Position numbers and translations under genes: made by a program
Notes under the pieces: model-generated
Databases searched by the model: none
What the model was told of the DNA's origin: nothing
The model's input: only the letters and a program-made list of their open reading frames with translations
Assembly (NCBI GenBank): GCA_944376745.1
Contig: CALWDR010000033.1
Span: forward strand, 1 to 35,484
Reading direction: 5' to 3'
Length of the DNA stretch: 35,484 nucleotides
DNA from: an uncultured Lachnospiraceae bacterium
Lineage (GTDB): Bacteria > Bacillota > Clostridia > Lachnospirales > Lachnospiraceae
Part shown: positions 17,019-25,500 of the stretch, piece after piece
Numbering within the stretch: the first letter of the stretch is position 1
Layout: every line of letters begins with the position of its first letter

Positions 17019-17118
17019 CGAGTAATTGGTTGTACCGAGATGTCGGACCGTATGTAAGATACGGTTTTGGATTCGTGTCTATTTATGCCCTTTACTCGCA
17101 GAGTATAGGGTTTTTTTA
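17019..17118 (+). terminator. Riboswitch expression platform: terminator with competing antiterminator
   Basis: Terminator: CCCTTTACTC (17088-17097) pairs with GAGTATAGGG (17101-17110), one mismatch, followed by T7 (17111-17117). Antiterminator candidate: CGAGTAA (17019-17025) is exactly complementary to TTACTCG (17092-17098), which would break the terminator stem. A separate hairpin ACCGTAT/ATACGGT (17047-17065) lies between. The 580 nt between the small membrane gene and the DUF4430 gene are thus regulatory, not coding. A further hairpin TTCTATAG/CTATGGAA (17119-17152) follows before the RBS. Confidence 0.8.
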
Positions 17119-17198
17119 TTCTATAGAAAGTGCTTCGAACTTCCCTATGGAATAAAAACCTCCGGGAAGGAACGCGGATTGGCAAAGGAGAGTAAGCG

Positions 17199-18962
17199 AT
17201 GTTAAGTAAAATGAAAAAGAAACGGATTCGTCTGGCAGCCATTTTAATCATTATCCTGGCTATGGTGGGATTTGCGATCAGCCGGTTCCAGGTGGAGCCG
17301 GCCGATTATAGGGTGAGCCTGAACAGACAGATTACCAAAGCGGAAAAGCTGGCGGAGAAAGCAGAAACTGGCAATGGCGAGGGACAGTACGCTCCGTATA
17401 CGTTGGCAGTCTTTCGGGGGCAGATTGCCGCTGCGCGGCAGGTGGCGGAAGACGGGGAAAGTTATTATGAGGTTTTGAAAGAGGCCTATACGGAACTGCG
17501 GGAGTGCATGGATATTTTTAAAGACAGTAAGAATGAGAATGTGCTGGAGGAGAATATTCTTGCCGCTTTGGCAGAAGAAAAGAAAACAGAAGAGTATGAA
17601 ATTAGTTTATCCCTTTACAGGGACTTAAAATGGACGTTGACAGGGGAAGAGGTTGAGACAACGGAGCCCTGGAATCTCTATGTGAGAGAGGACGGGCCTT
17701 ACTATAGCCGTATGCTTGCCTATATGGAGCAATTTCAGATGGAGGGGGCGGTGCTGGCCTTTTACCATGACGGGGTATTTCCGGGGACTGCGACGGTTAC
17801 CGCTAGTTATTATCCTCAGAAGGAGACTGCTTACATTTACGAATTAGATCCGACGGACAACACGCTGGTCTTTGTGACAGAGGGAACCGTGAAAAATCAG
17901 CAGGTAACGTTTTCGCTGGATGGGGGAGGAAGCTATATGGTTCTGGCTGATAAGCTGGAAGCGTATGCGGATGACGGACAGCTCAGCAGCCTGGCAAAAG
18001 CGATTACGGAGGAGGCGGAGAAATACGATATTTTGTCCGCTCAGGCGGTGAAACAGACGCAGGATAAAATTACTTATCTGGCCTCTAATGAGCAGGAAAC
18101 GAATGAGAAAGAGGATTCTGCTGCTGACGGCGGGGTGGGGACAGACGGGAGCTCCTTTGCAGGGGGGATACAGCCGTCGGAGAACAAGGAGGACCAGGGA
18201 AACCGCCAGGACGGGGATTCTACTGCGGAACGGGGTGAAACGGACAAGGCGGGTCAGGAGGGAACCGGACAGACCGCCGGTTCCCAGTCGGCAGGAGACA
18301 GTACGGGAAGCGGAACCGAAAGCGGTGGCGGAAATGGAACGGGAAGCGGAAGTGGAAGCGGAACGGGAAGCAGTGGCGGAAGTGGAACGGGAAGCGGAAG
18401 TGGAAGCGGAAGTGGAAGCAGCGGCGGAAGCGGAACGGGAAGCGGAAGCAGCGGCGGAAGCGGAATGGGAAGCGGAAGCAGCGGCGGAAGCGGAACGGGA
18501 AGCGGAAGCGGGACCGGAAGTGGAAGCGGCGGCGGAAGTGGAACGGATGATGAGATGATCACCGTATACATATCCATTGACTGCTATACCCTGACCGGAG
18601 ATGGACTTTCCAATCTGGTGGATGAAAATCTGGCGCAGTACGTGCCGGCGGACGGGGTGATCCTGTCGCGGACGGCCTACCAGTGTAAAAAAGGGACCAG
18701 CGTATATGAGGTATTGTATAACGTGTGCCGGAACAAGGGGATACAGATGGAGGCGGAGTATACGCCCCTCTATAGCGGATATTATGTCCAGGGGATCAAT
18801 TATCTCTATGAATTTCATGGTGGAAGCTACAGCGGCTGGCTTTACCGGGTAAATGATGTGTTTCCCAATTATGGGTGTTCCAAGTATTACCTGGAAGAGG
18901 GGGACGAAATCATATGGTCCTATACCTGTATGGAAGGAGACGTGCCTGGGATATGGATGTAG
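17199..18962 (+). CDS. Membrane-anchored DUF4430 (transcobalamin C-terminal-like) surface protein
   Basis: 587 residues. A single N-terminal membrane anchor (about 7-29) precedes a helical region (to about 110) and a beta-rich region ending near residue 260. A Glu/Gln/Asp-rich stretch leads to a Gly/Ser stalk (about 368-448). The C-terminal DUF4430 domain (about 449-587) has GWLYRVNDVFPNYGCSKYYL and LEEGDEIIWSYTC. DUF4430 is related to the C-terminal, corrinoid-contacting domain of intrinsic factor and transcobalamin. It is the first gene after the cobalamin riboswitch and its stop overlaps the region where the ECF T gene begins. A role in holding a corrinoid outside the membrane and passing it to the ECF transporter is inference. 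No sortase motif or lipobox is seen. Five Cys residues lie in the DUF4430 domain. Confidence 0.85.
   Translation: MLSKMKKKRIRLAAILIIILAMVGFAISRFQVEPADYRVSLNRQITKAEKLAEKAETGNGEGQYAPYTLAVFRGQIAAARQVAEDGESYYEVLKEAYTELRECMDIFKDSKNENVLEENILAALAEEKKTEEYEISLSLYRDLKWTLTGEEVETTEPWNLYVREDGPYYSRMLAYMEQFQMEGAVLAFYHDGVFPGTATVTASYYPQKETAYIYELDPTDNTLVFVTEGTVKNQQVTFSLDGGGSYMVLADKLEAYADDGQLSSLAKAITEEAEKYDILSAQAVKQTQDKITYLASNEQETNEKEDSAADGGVGTDGSSFAGGIQPSENKEDQGNRQDGDSTAERGETDKAGQEGTGQTAGSQSAGDSTGSGTESGGGNGTGSGSGSGTGSSGGSGTGSGSGSGSGSSGGSGTGSGSSGGSGMGSGSSGGSGTGSGSGTGSGSGGGSGTDDEMITVYISIDCYTLTGDGLSNLVDENLAQYVPADGVILSRTAYQCKKGTSVYEVLYNVCRNKGIQMEAEYTPLYSGYYVQGINYLYEFHGGSYSGWLYRVNDVFPNYGCSKYYLEEGDEIIWSYTCMEGDVPGIWM
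18301..18541 (+). repeat. Gly/Ser stalk-coding repeat tract
   Basis: About 240 nt built of GGAAGC/GGAAGT hexamers with inserted GGAACG and AGCGGC words. A 30-nt higher-order unit encoding GSGSSGGSG(T/M) recurs about three times at 18415-18505. It encodes an unstructured Gly/Ser stalk, and copy number probably varies between strains through slippage. Long open frames on both strands here are artefacts of the repeat. Confidence 0.9.
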
Positions 18963-18973
18963 GGGAATATCGT

Positions 18974-19882
18974 ATGTTTCAGGATGGATTGGGAGAGCAG
19001 GCGGAATTTTTCTCCTATCACCCTCTTGTAAATCTGAGCTGCTTTGGGTTTATCATCGGTGTGGCCATGTTTTCCACGCACCCGCTGTTCCTGGCATTGA
19101 TTTTGCTTGCAGGCAGCATGTATTCGGCATTGCTGAAGGGGAGAAGGGCGTGGAGAACGAATGTGGGAATGATTCTGTTCATGATGGTGTTCATGACATT
19201 GATCAACGGATTATTTACCCATAACGGCGTGACGGTGCTGTTCTATTTGAATCAGAACCGGGTTACTCTGGAAGCGCTTTTGTTCGGAATGGCGTCGGCT
19301 GCTTTGCTGGCCGGTGTGATCATCTGGTTAGGATGTTTTCAGATCATTATGAGTTCAGATAAGTTTATATACCTGTTCGGGAGGGTGGTTCCGATTCTGG
19401 CTATGACCCTCTCGATGGTGTTTCGGTTTCTTCCGTTGTTCAAGGCCAGATTCACGGAGATTCATAATGGTCAGAAATGTATGGGCAGAAACATTTCCGG
19501 GAGTTCCTGGATCGGAAGAATCCGGTCGTTTTTTAAGGAGGTTTCCATATTGATCGCCTGGTCCCTGGAGGCTTCCATTGAGACCTCGGATTCCATGGAG
19601 GCCAGAGGGTATGGACTGCGTGGAAGGACCAGCTTTCACCTGTACCGGTTTTCCAGGCGGGACGCCGTCGCTCTGGCGGTGATCGGACTGCTTGGCGTCC
19701 TGTCTGTGACAGGGTGTGCTATGGGAAAGACTGCCATTTATTATTATCCGGGCATATGGATAAAAGCGCCGGATATCTGGTTTTTTATTACTTTAGCGAG
19801 TTATCTGGCGCTTTTAGTGCTTCCGATGGCGATTGATATAGAAGGAGAGAGAAAGTGGAGGCAATTGTATTTCGAGACGTGA
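18974..19882 (+). CDS. ECF transporter T component (EcfT/CbiQ family)
   Basis: 302 residues from the ATG at 18974, which has AGGGGAA 8 nt upstream; an ATG at 18953 overlapping the DUF4430 stop is the alternative. An N-terminal SYHPLVN motif is typical of EcfT/CbiQ. Four to six membrane helices surround a cytoplasmic coupling region with SMEARGYGLRGRT, the Ala-Arg-Gly coupling motif that contacts the ATPases. It transmits ATP hydrolysis to the substrate-binding S component. It overlaps the ATPase gene by 28 nt, so the two are translationally coupled. The riboswitch implies cobalamin or another corrinoid as substrate; cobalt is a less likely alternative. Confidence 0.92.
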   Translation: MFQDGLGEQAEFFSYHPLVNLSCFGFIIGVAMFSTHPLFLALILLAGSMYSALLKGRRAWRTNVGMILFMMVFMTLINGLFTHNGVTVLFYLNQNRVTLEALLFGMASAALLAGVIIWLGCFQIIMSSDKFIYLFGRVVPILAMTLSMVFRFLPLFKARFTEIHNGQKCMGRNISGSSWIGRIRSFFKEVSILIAWSLEASIETSDSMEARGYGLRGRTSFHLYRFSRRDAVALAVIGLLGVLSVTGCAMGKTAIYYYPGIWIKAPDIWFFITLASYLALLVLPMAIDIEGERKWRQLYFET

Positions 19883-21573
19883 GCTTTTCCTATGCAGGCA
19901 GTGAAAAAAAGGCGCTGAAGAAGATCAACCTGGCGATTCATCCCTCTGAATTTACGGTGATCTGCGGGAGGTCGGGGTGTGGAAAAAGCACGCTGCTTCG
20001 GCAGTTGAAAAAGAATCTGGCTCCTTATGGAAAATTAGAAGGAGAGGTGCTTTACTATGGGAAGGAAATTCAAAATCTGAAGGAGCGGGAAAGCGCTGCG
20101 GAGATTGGATTTGTACAGCAGAATCCGGACAACCAGATCGTGACGGACAAGGTATGGCATGAACTAGCTTTTGGTCTGGAGAGCCTGGGACTTTCGAATG
20201 CCGCCATGAAACGGAAGGTCGCGGAGATGGCCAGTTTCTTTGGAATGCAGAACTGGTTTCAGAAAAGTATCCAGGAGTTGTCCGGCGGGCAGAAGCAACT
20301 TTTAAATCTGGCTTCCATCATGGTCATGCAGCCAAAGGTTCTGATCCTGGATGAGCCTACCGCGCAGCTGGACCCTATCGCAGCCTCGGATTTTCTTGCA
20401 ACCCTACAGAAGATCAACCGGGAACTGGGGACGGCGATACTGCTTTCAGAACACCGCCTGGAAGAGATCTTTCCTATGGTGGACCGGGTGGTGGTGATGG
20501 AAGAAGGGAGTATTTTAATCCATGATACGCCCAGGAGAACAGCGCAGTTCCTGGCAGCGGGGGAAAAACAAAATCCAATGTTCTATGGACTGCCCTCGGT
20601 TGCGAAGATATTTTCCCTTCTGAAAGGGAAGGGAGAATGTCCCCTGTCCGTCAGAGAGGGAAGATTGTGGCTGGAACACAAATTAGAGAAAGCGGGCGTA
20701 ACGGGAAAGCAGACAGAGAAAGGGAGCGAAAAGAAGAGGATAGCCAGGCAGAAGCGAAGGCCCGGGACCACCGGGAAGGGAAATACCTCTATCCGGATCC
20801 GGGATGTGTGGTTCCGGTATCAGCGCGCCGGCGCAGATATATTAAAGGGCGTAAACCTGGAGGTAGAGGAGGGCGAATGGTTCTGCGTTCTGGGTGGAAA
20901 TGGGGTTGGAAAAAGTACCACCTTAAAGGCGGTGGCCGGTTTGATACAGCCCTACCGTGGTTATACGGAGGTTGGTGGAATCCGGGTGGAGAAGAAGAAT
21001 CAGAAGCAGTTGTTTCACAAGTGCCTGGCCATGCTGCCGCAGAGTCCCCAGGCGGTGTTTACGGAAATCACGGCGGAGGAAGAGTTATTGGAGGCGTTGT
21101 ATCATTGGCCCCTTTCGGATAAGGAGAAGGTTCGGAAGGTTGAGGATATGCTGGAATTGATGGAACTTGACGAATTGGCAAAATCCCATCCCTACGATCT
21201 GAGCGGCGGAGAGCAGCAGCGTCTGGCATTGGGAAAGATCCTGCTTCAGGAACCGAAAATACTGCTTATGGACGAACCCACCAAGGGACTGGATCCCTTC
21301 TTCAAAAGAAAGCTGGCGGACATCCTGGGAAAATTGCAGCGACGGGGGGTAACCATTTTCATGGTCTCCCATGATCTGGAATTCTGTGCGGAATACGCGG
21401 ACCGCTGCGCCCTGTTTTTCGACGGCGAGATTGTGGGAGTGGATACGCCGGTGGCGTTTTTCTCTGGCAACAGTTTTTATACAACGGTGGCCAACCGTGT
21501 GGCCCGGCAGTGGTTTCCGGAAGCAGTTATCTGTGAGGAGGTGGCAGGACTATGCGAAGAAGCTATGATGTAG
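19855..21573 (+). CDS. ECF transporter fused double ATPase (A1-A2)
   Basis: 572 residues with a GTG start at 19855 behind GAAGGAGAG. Two complete ABC ATPase domains are fused. First: Walker A GRSGCGKST (38-46), signature LSGGQ (142), Walker B LDEP (Asp166, Glu167). Second: Walker A GGNGVGKST (347-355), signature LSGGEQQR (449), Walker B MDEP (Asp473, Glu474). A basic, poorly conserved linker of about 60 residues (roughly 265-320) joins them. The fusion resembles YkoD-type ECF ATPases, a dedicated rather than shared energising module. It overlaps both neighbours, the T gene (28 nt) and the S gene (22 nt), so A, T and S are made together. Confidence 0.95.
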   Translation: MEAIVFRDVSFSYAGSEKKALKKINLAIHPSEFTVICGRSGCGKSTLLRQLKKNLAPYGKLEGEVLYYGKEIQNLKERESAAEIGFVQQNPDNQIVTDKVWHELAFGLESLGLSNAAMKRKVAEMASFFGMQNWFQKSIQELSGGQKQLLNLASIMVMQPKVLILDEPTAQLDPIAASDFLATLQKINRELGTAILLSEHRLEEIFPMVDRVVVMEEGSILIHDTPRRTAQFLAAGEKQNPMFYGLPSVAKIFSLLKGKGECPLSVREGRLWLEHKLEKAGVTGKQTEKGSEKKRIARQKRRPGTTGKGNTSIRIRDVWFRYQRAGADILKGVNLEVEEGEWFCVLGGNGVGKSTTLKAVAGLIQPYRGYTEVGGIRVEKKNQKQLFHKCLAMLPQSPQAVFTEITAEEELLEALYHWPLSDKEKVRKVEDMLELMELDELAKSHPYDLSGGEQQRLALGKILLQEPKILLMDEPTKGLDPFFKRKLADILGKLQRRGVTIFMVSHDLEFCAEYADRCALFFDGEIVGVDTPVAFFSGNSFYTTVANRVARQWFPEAVICEEVAGLCEEAMM

Positions 21574-22490
21574 CCCGGTATGAAGCGGCTCACAGGCGCA
21601 GGACAAGGGTGGCGGCCCTGTTGATCTTTGTCTGTATCCCCCTTACCCTTCTGGTGGCGGTGGGATTTCTGGGAACGGGCCATTATCTGCTGCTGGGGAT
21701 GATGATACTGGTCTATACGATGATTCCCTTTTTCATGGTTTTTGAGAAGCGGAAACCCAAAGCCAGGGAGATCGTACTGATCGCGGTTATGGCAGCGCTG
21801 ACCGTATGTGTCAGCATGGTATTTCATGTTACGATTCCCATCAAGGCAGGGAGCGCCATGGTGATCATAGCAGGGATTTCTCTTGGACCGGAGGCAGGAT
21901 TTCTGGTGGGAGCCCTGGCAAGGTTTGTACTGAATTTCTATCAAGGGCACGGGTCATGGACGCCCTGGCAGATGTTCTGCTGGGGATTGCTGGGATTTCT
22001 GGCAGGACTGTGTTTTAACAAGGTATCCATGGACAAGCTGAAATCCAGAAGCTTTAAGGTGGTGATGGGGCCGGTTTTATGCATTGTGTTTGCTCTGATC
22101 GTAGCATATGTCTCTTACCTGCTGATTCCGGGAGAGGATACGACCTTTTTCGGATGGAGGCTGTACGTGTTTGGCGCGGTTGGGCTGCTGGCCGGGGTTC
22201 TTTTACAGAGAAAACGACTGCCGGTGGATTCCGTTACCCTTACTGTCTTTACCTTTTTTACCGTTTTTATCCTGTATGGCGGGATTATGAATATCTGCGC
22301 CATGGTAACCTCGGCTGCCATTCCGGGTGGCGCGCCCATCAGTCTTACGACCCTGAGAGCCCTGTATATCTCCGGCGCCACCTATGACGCCGGCCATGCC
22401 GGGACAGCCGCCTTGTTCATGTTCCTGTTCGGTGAGAAGATCATTCGGAAGATAGAACGTGTCAAGTTGAAATATGGTATTTACCGTTAG
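21552..22490 (+). CDS. ECF transporter S component (predicted corrinoid-specific)
   Basis: 312 residues, strongly hydrophobic. Two extra N-terminal membrane helices (about residues 20-58) precede a core beginning REIVLIAVMAALTVCVSMVF, the usual entry to ECF S components, then GPEAGFLVGALARFV and further helices to a C-terminal GTAALFMFLFGEK. At over 300 residues it is longer than common S components (about 180-220). Substrate specificity lies in this subunit. The only specificity evidence is its position in a cobalamin-riboswitch operon, so a CbrT-like corrinoid role is inferred and the precise S family is not recognised. It starts inside the ATPase gene. Confidence 0.85.
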   Translation: MRRSYDVARYEAAHRRRTRVAALLIFVCIPLTLLVAVGFLGTGHYLLLGMMILVYTMIPFFMVFEKRKPKAREIVLIAVMAALTVCVSMVFHVTIPIKAGSAMVIIAGISLGPEAGFLVGALARFVLNFYQGHGSWTPWQMFCWGLLGFLAGLCFNKVSMDKLKSRSFKVVMGPVLCIVFALIVAYVSYLLIPGEDTTFFGWRLYVFGAVGLLAGVLLQRKRLPVDSVTLTVFTFFTVFILYGGIMNICAMVTSAAIPGGAPISLTTLRALYISGATYDAGHAGTAALFMFLFGEKIIRKIERVKLKYGIYR

Positions 22491-22579
22491 GTATCAATAC
22501 ATTCGGGAAATGACAAAGAAATTTGCCCTTTCCTGTCACCCCTTTTGGGGATGCGCAAAGAAGAAGGAGGAAGAAAAAA

Positions 22580-25500
22580 ATGAAACACTGGAAACAAAGA
22601 GTCATAGCGCTGCTTTTTGCGGTGCTCATGGCGGCTATGCCGGTGCTGGAGACGGTCCATGCCTCCGGCGGGCAGATGGCGGGGGACGGTACCGCGGAGA
22701 ATCCGTACATTATAATGGATGCGGAGGATTTGAAGGAAATTGATGACAGTCCCTCTTCCTGTTATGTGCTGGGAGCGGATATTGCTCCGGACACCTGGAC
22801 AGAACCTGCGACTACTTCGACTTTTTCCGGGACACTGGACGGAAACGGATATACCATTACCCTGCCGGAGGGAGCAACCGCTTCTCTGCTTTCCATGATC
22901 AGCGGAACCGTGAAAAATCTGAACCTGTATGCGAAAGACGTTACCGTAAACAGGATTGGCGCGGGGATACTGATGTCGGGTGCCGGCGTGAGCTCCGGGT
23001 TGACCGGAACGGTAGAGAATTGCTCCGTGGTGGGAAATCTGACGGTGACAGCTACAGGGGCCAACATCAATGCAGGCGGATTTGTTCCGTACATGGGAAA
23101 CAACGGAAAAATCACAGGCTCCTATGCAGCGGTGACGATCACAAATGAGGGAAGCGGAGGAAGCAAAAGATACTCGGCCGGAGCATTGACCGGTTATACG
23201 GCGGCTGGCAACTATTCCATCGCCGACAGCTACTGGGACAGTACCCTTATGGAAGCGTCGGCGGGAGCCTATACCTCCGGCGGAGAGAGTTATAACAAAG
23301 CGGAAGCAAAAAGCACGGATGAAATGAAGAGCGAGGCGTTTGTGACGCTTCTGAACGAGAAGAACAGCGGCAGAACCGGTACCCCCTGGGCACTGTCGGA
23401 AAGTTATGAAGGCTATCCGGTTTTAAGCACCCATGCCGCCATACTGGGAGAGGACACAACAGCCTCCATCAGCGGAAGCTGTGTCGCCGGACAGGTGCTG
23501 ACGGCTTCTGACACTGACGATAGCGAAACGGCCCGCACCTATGAATGGTATCGCGTGAGCGCAACGGGAGAGAGCAGAATAGAGGGCGCGTCATCTGCCG
23601 CCTATACTTTGACGGAAGCGGACGTTGGTTATCGGATCAAGGTAGTCATCGGGGCAGAGGATGTCATTGGAACAAGAACGGCTCTGACCAATGACAGGGT
23701 TCAGGGCAGCACTGCATATGAAGTACGATTCGATACAACACCCGCCGACGCAGAGATTGTGATAAAGAACAATGCCGGTTATATTGTGTCCACGGAAAAG
23801 AATCTCTCTCTGGCCAATGGTACCTACTATTATACCCTGGGAAAAGACGGCTACGAGGCGAAGTCCGGCACTATTACGGTAAATGGGGCGGCCCTGACGG
23901 AGACAGTTTCTCTTGAGAGAGAGAACATCACCGGGTACACCTGGAATGAGACTTACAACATGGCTGTCACCACGGATTTTGAGATTGCCGAAGGACTTCC
24001 CAAGGGAGTTACCGAGGACGTCTATGTAAAATGGGCCACCTGCATTGGATTGTGGCAGGGCCTGGATAAGGGAGAGGTCACAAATCCGGTATTTTTAAAT
24101 GATTCCATTTACATTATCGGAGAGAAACAGATTAAAAAAGTGAATCCTTCCACCGGTGAGATCGAGAAGACAGAAGATCTTACATATAGCATAGGGTATA
24201 ATTATTTCTTCCAGACAGCGGGGGATAAGCTGGTGATACAGGAGGGCACTTATCTGGAGTGCTTTGACGCTGACTTGAACCGGCTGTGGGTATCTGAGAA
24301 CGTGGAACTGGGCTCTCAGGGACTGTGTCAGCTGAATTACGCAGACGGTATTATTTACGGAGGAACGGTATACCCCGGCGGCACCGATGCCTGCTATTTT
24401 GCCATCAGCGCAGCGGACGGCAAAATCTTATGGACGCAGGAGCCGGAACAGATTTATTGCGGAAGCAATGGAAATTATACCGGTTATTATTGGGCCGGAG
24501 CGGCAATCATCGGGGATTATCTTGTGTACGGCAGCGAGGGAGGACGGGTATACTCCACCGACCGATGGACCGGAGAAATCGTGAACCGTTACAATATCTG
24601 TGATGACGCAAGCCACAGTATCCGAAGTTCAGTGGCCTACGATGGAACCAGTATTTATTTTACGGACACCGCCGGTTACCTGTACCAGATAGAATATGAT
24701 GAGACGACAGGAACCTTTGGAACAGGGAAAAGTACACTGGTCGGCGAGCAGGCCAGCAGCGGCGGCTTTGGAGGTACCTGCACCGCTACGCCGGTGATTT
24801 ACAATAACCGCCTGTATGTGGGAAGCTCTACCTGTCTGGCCGTCTTTGATACGACGGATTTAAGTCTGATATACCGTGTAAACCACTCTTACGGTACCAT
24901 GCGGGATCTGCGTCTGGTGGCGGATATGGAGCAGGATTGCGTGTATGTGTTCACCAGCTATTATACCAGTCCGGGCAGTATTGTCATGATGAAGGACGCG
25001 CCGGGACAGACCAGCGGGGAACTGGTGGATTTCTCCTCTCTGACAACGAACTGGGTACAGTATAATGCCTCCATGCCCATCTTCGGACCGGACGGGACCA
25101 TCTATCTGACCAACGACCTGGGGTATCTGATCGCCATCGGAACCTCCGAGACGTGGCTGACTGCCCTGGAGGGAAACGGAACTCTGGATAACGAGTTAAA
25201 CGGCGGAATTACAGAGTATGAACTTGTGGTTGCTCCAGGAACAGAGGCGGCTGTATTCACGCTGGGGGTCAACGACGGAAGCAGTCTGGCGGTGAACGGA
25301 ACCCCGGTTACTCTGACAGACGATCAGGGAACGGTCAGCGTTCCGATGGAAGAGGGAACGGCAACGGTGGTAATCCAGGTAACCCAGGGAGATTCCACAA
25401 GAACCTATACCGTCAATGTGCGGGAAGCCTCTCGGAATACAGACATGGATTATACGGTGAATCAATCCAATTCTCTGACAGGAGCGAAAGAGGTGGAGGA

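Noticed and set aside
18415..18505. 30-nt periodic repeats considered as a CRISPR array
   Set aside because: The repeats are contiguous coding units without unique spacers and lie within a Gly/Ser linker; no cas genes are present.
17844..18818. Open frames on the minus strand and in another plus frame across the Gly/Ser tract
   Set aside because: The hexamer repeat lacks stops in several frames. The products are Ser/Ala or Glu/Ala repeats without meaning, and the DUF4430 frame is the supported one.
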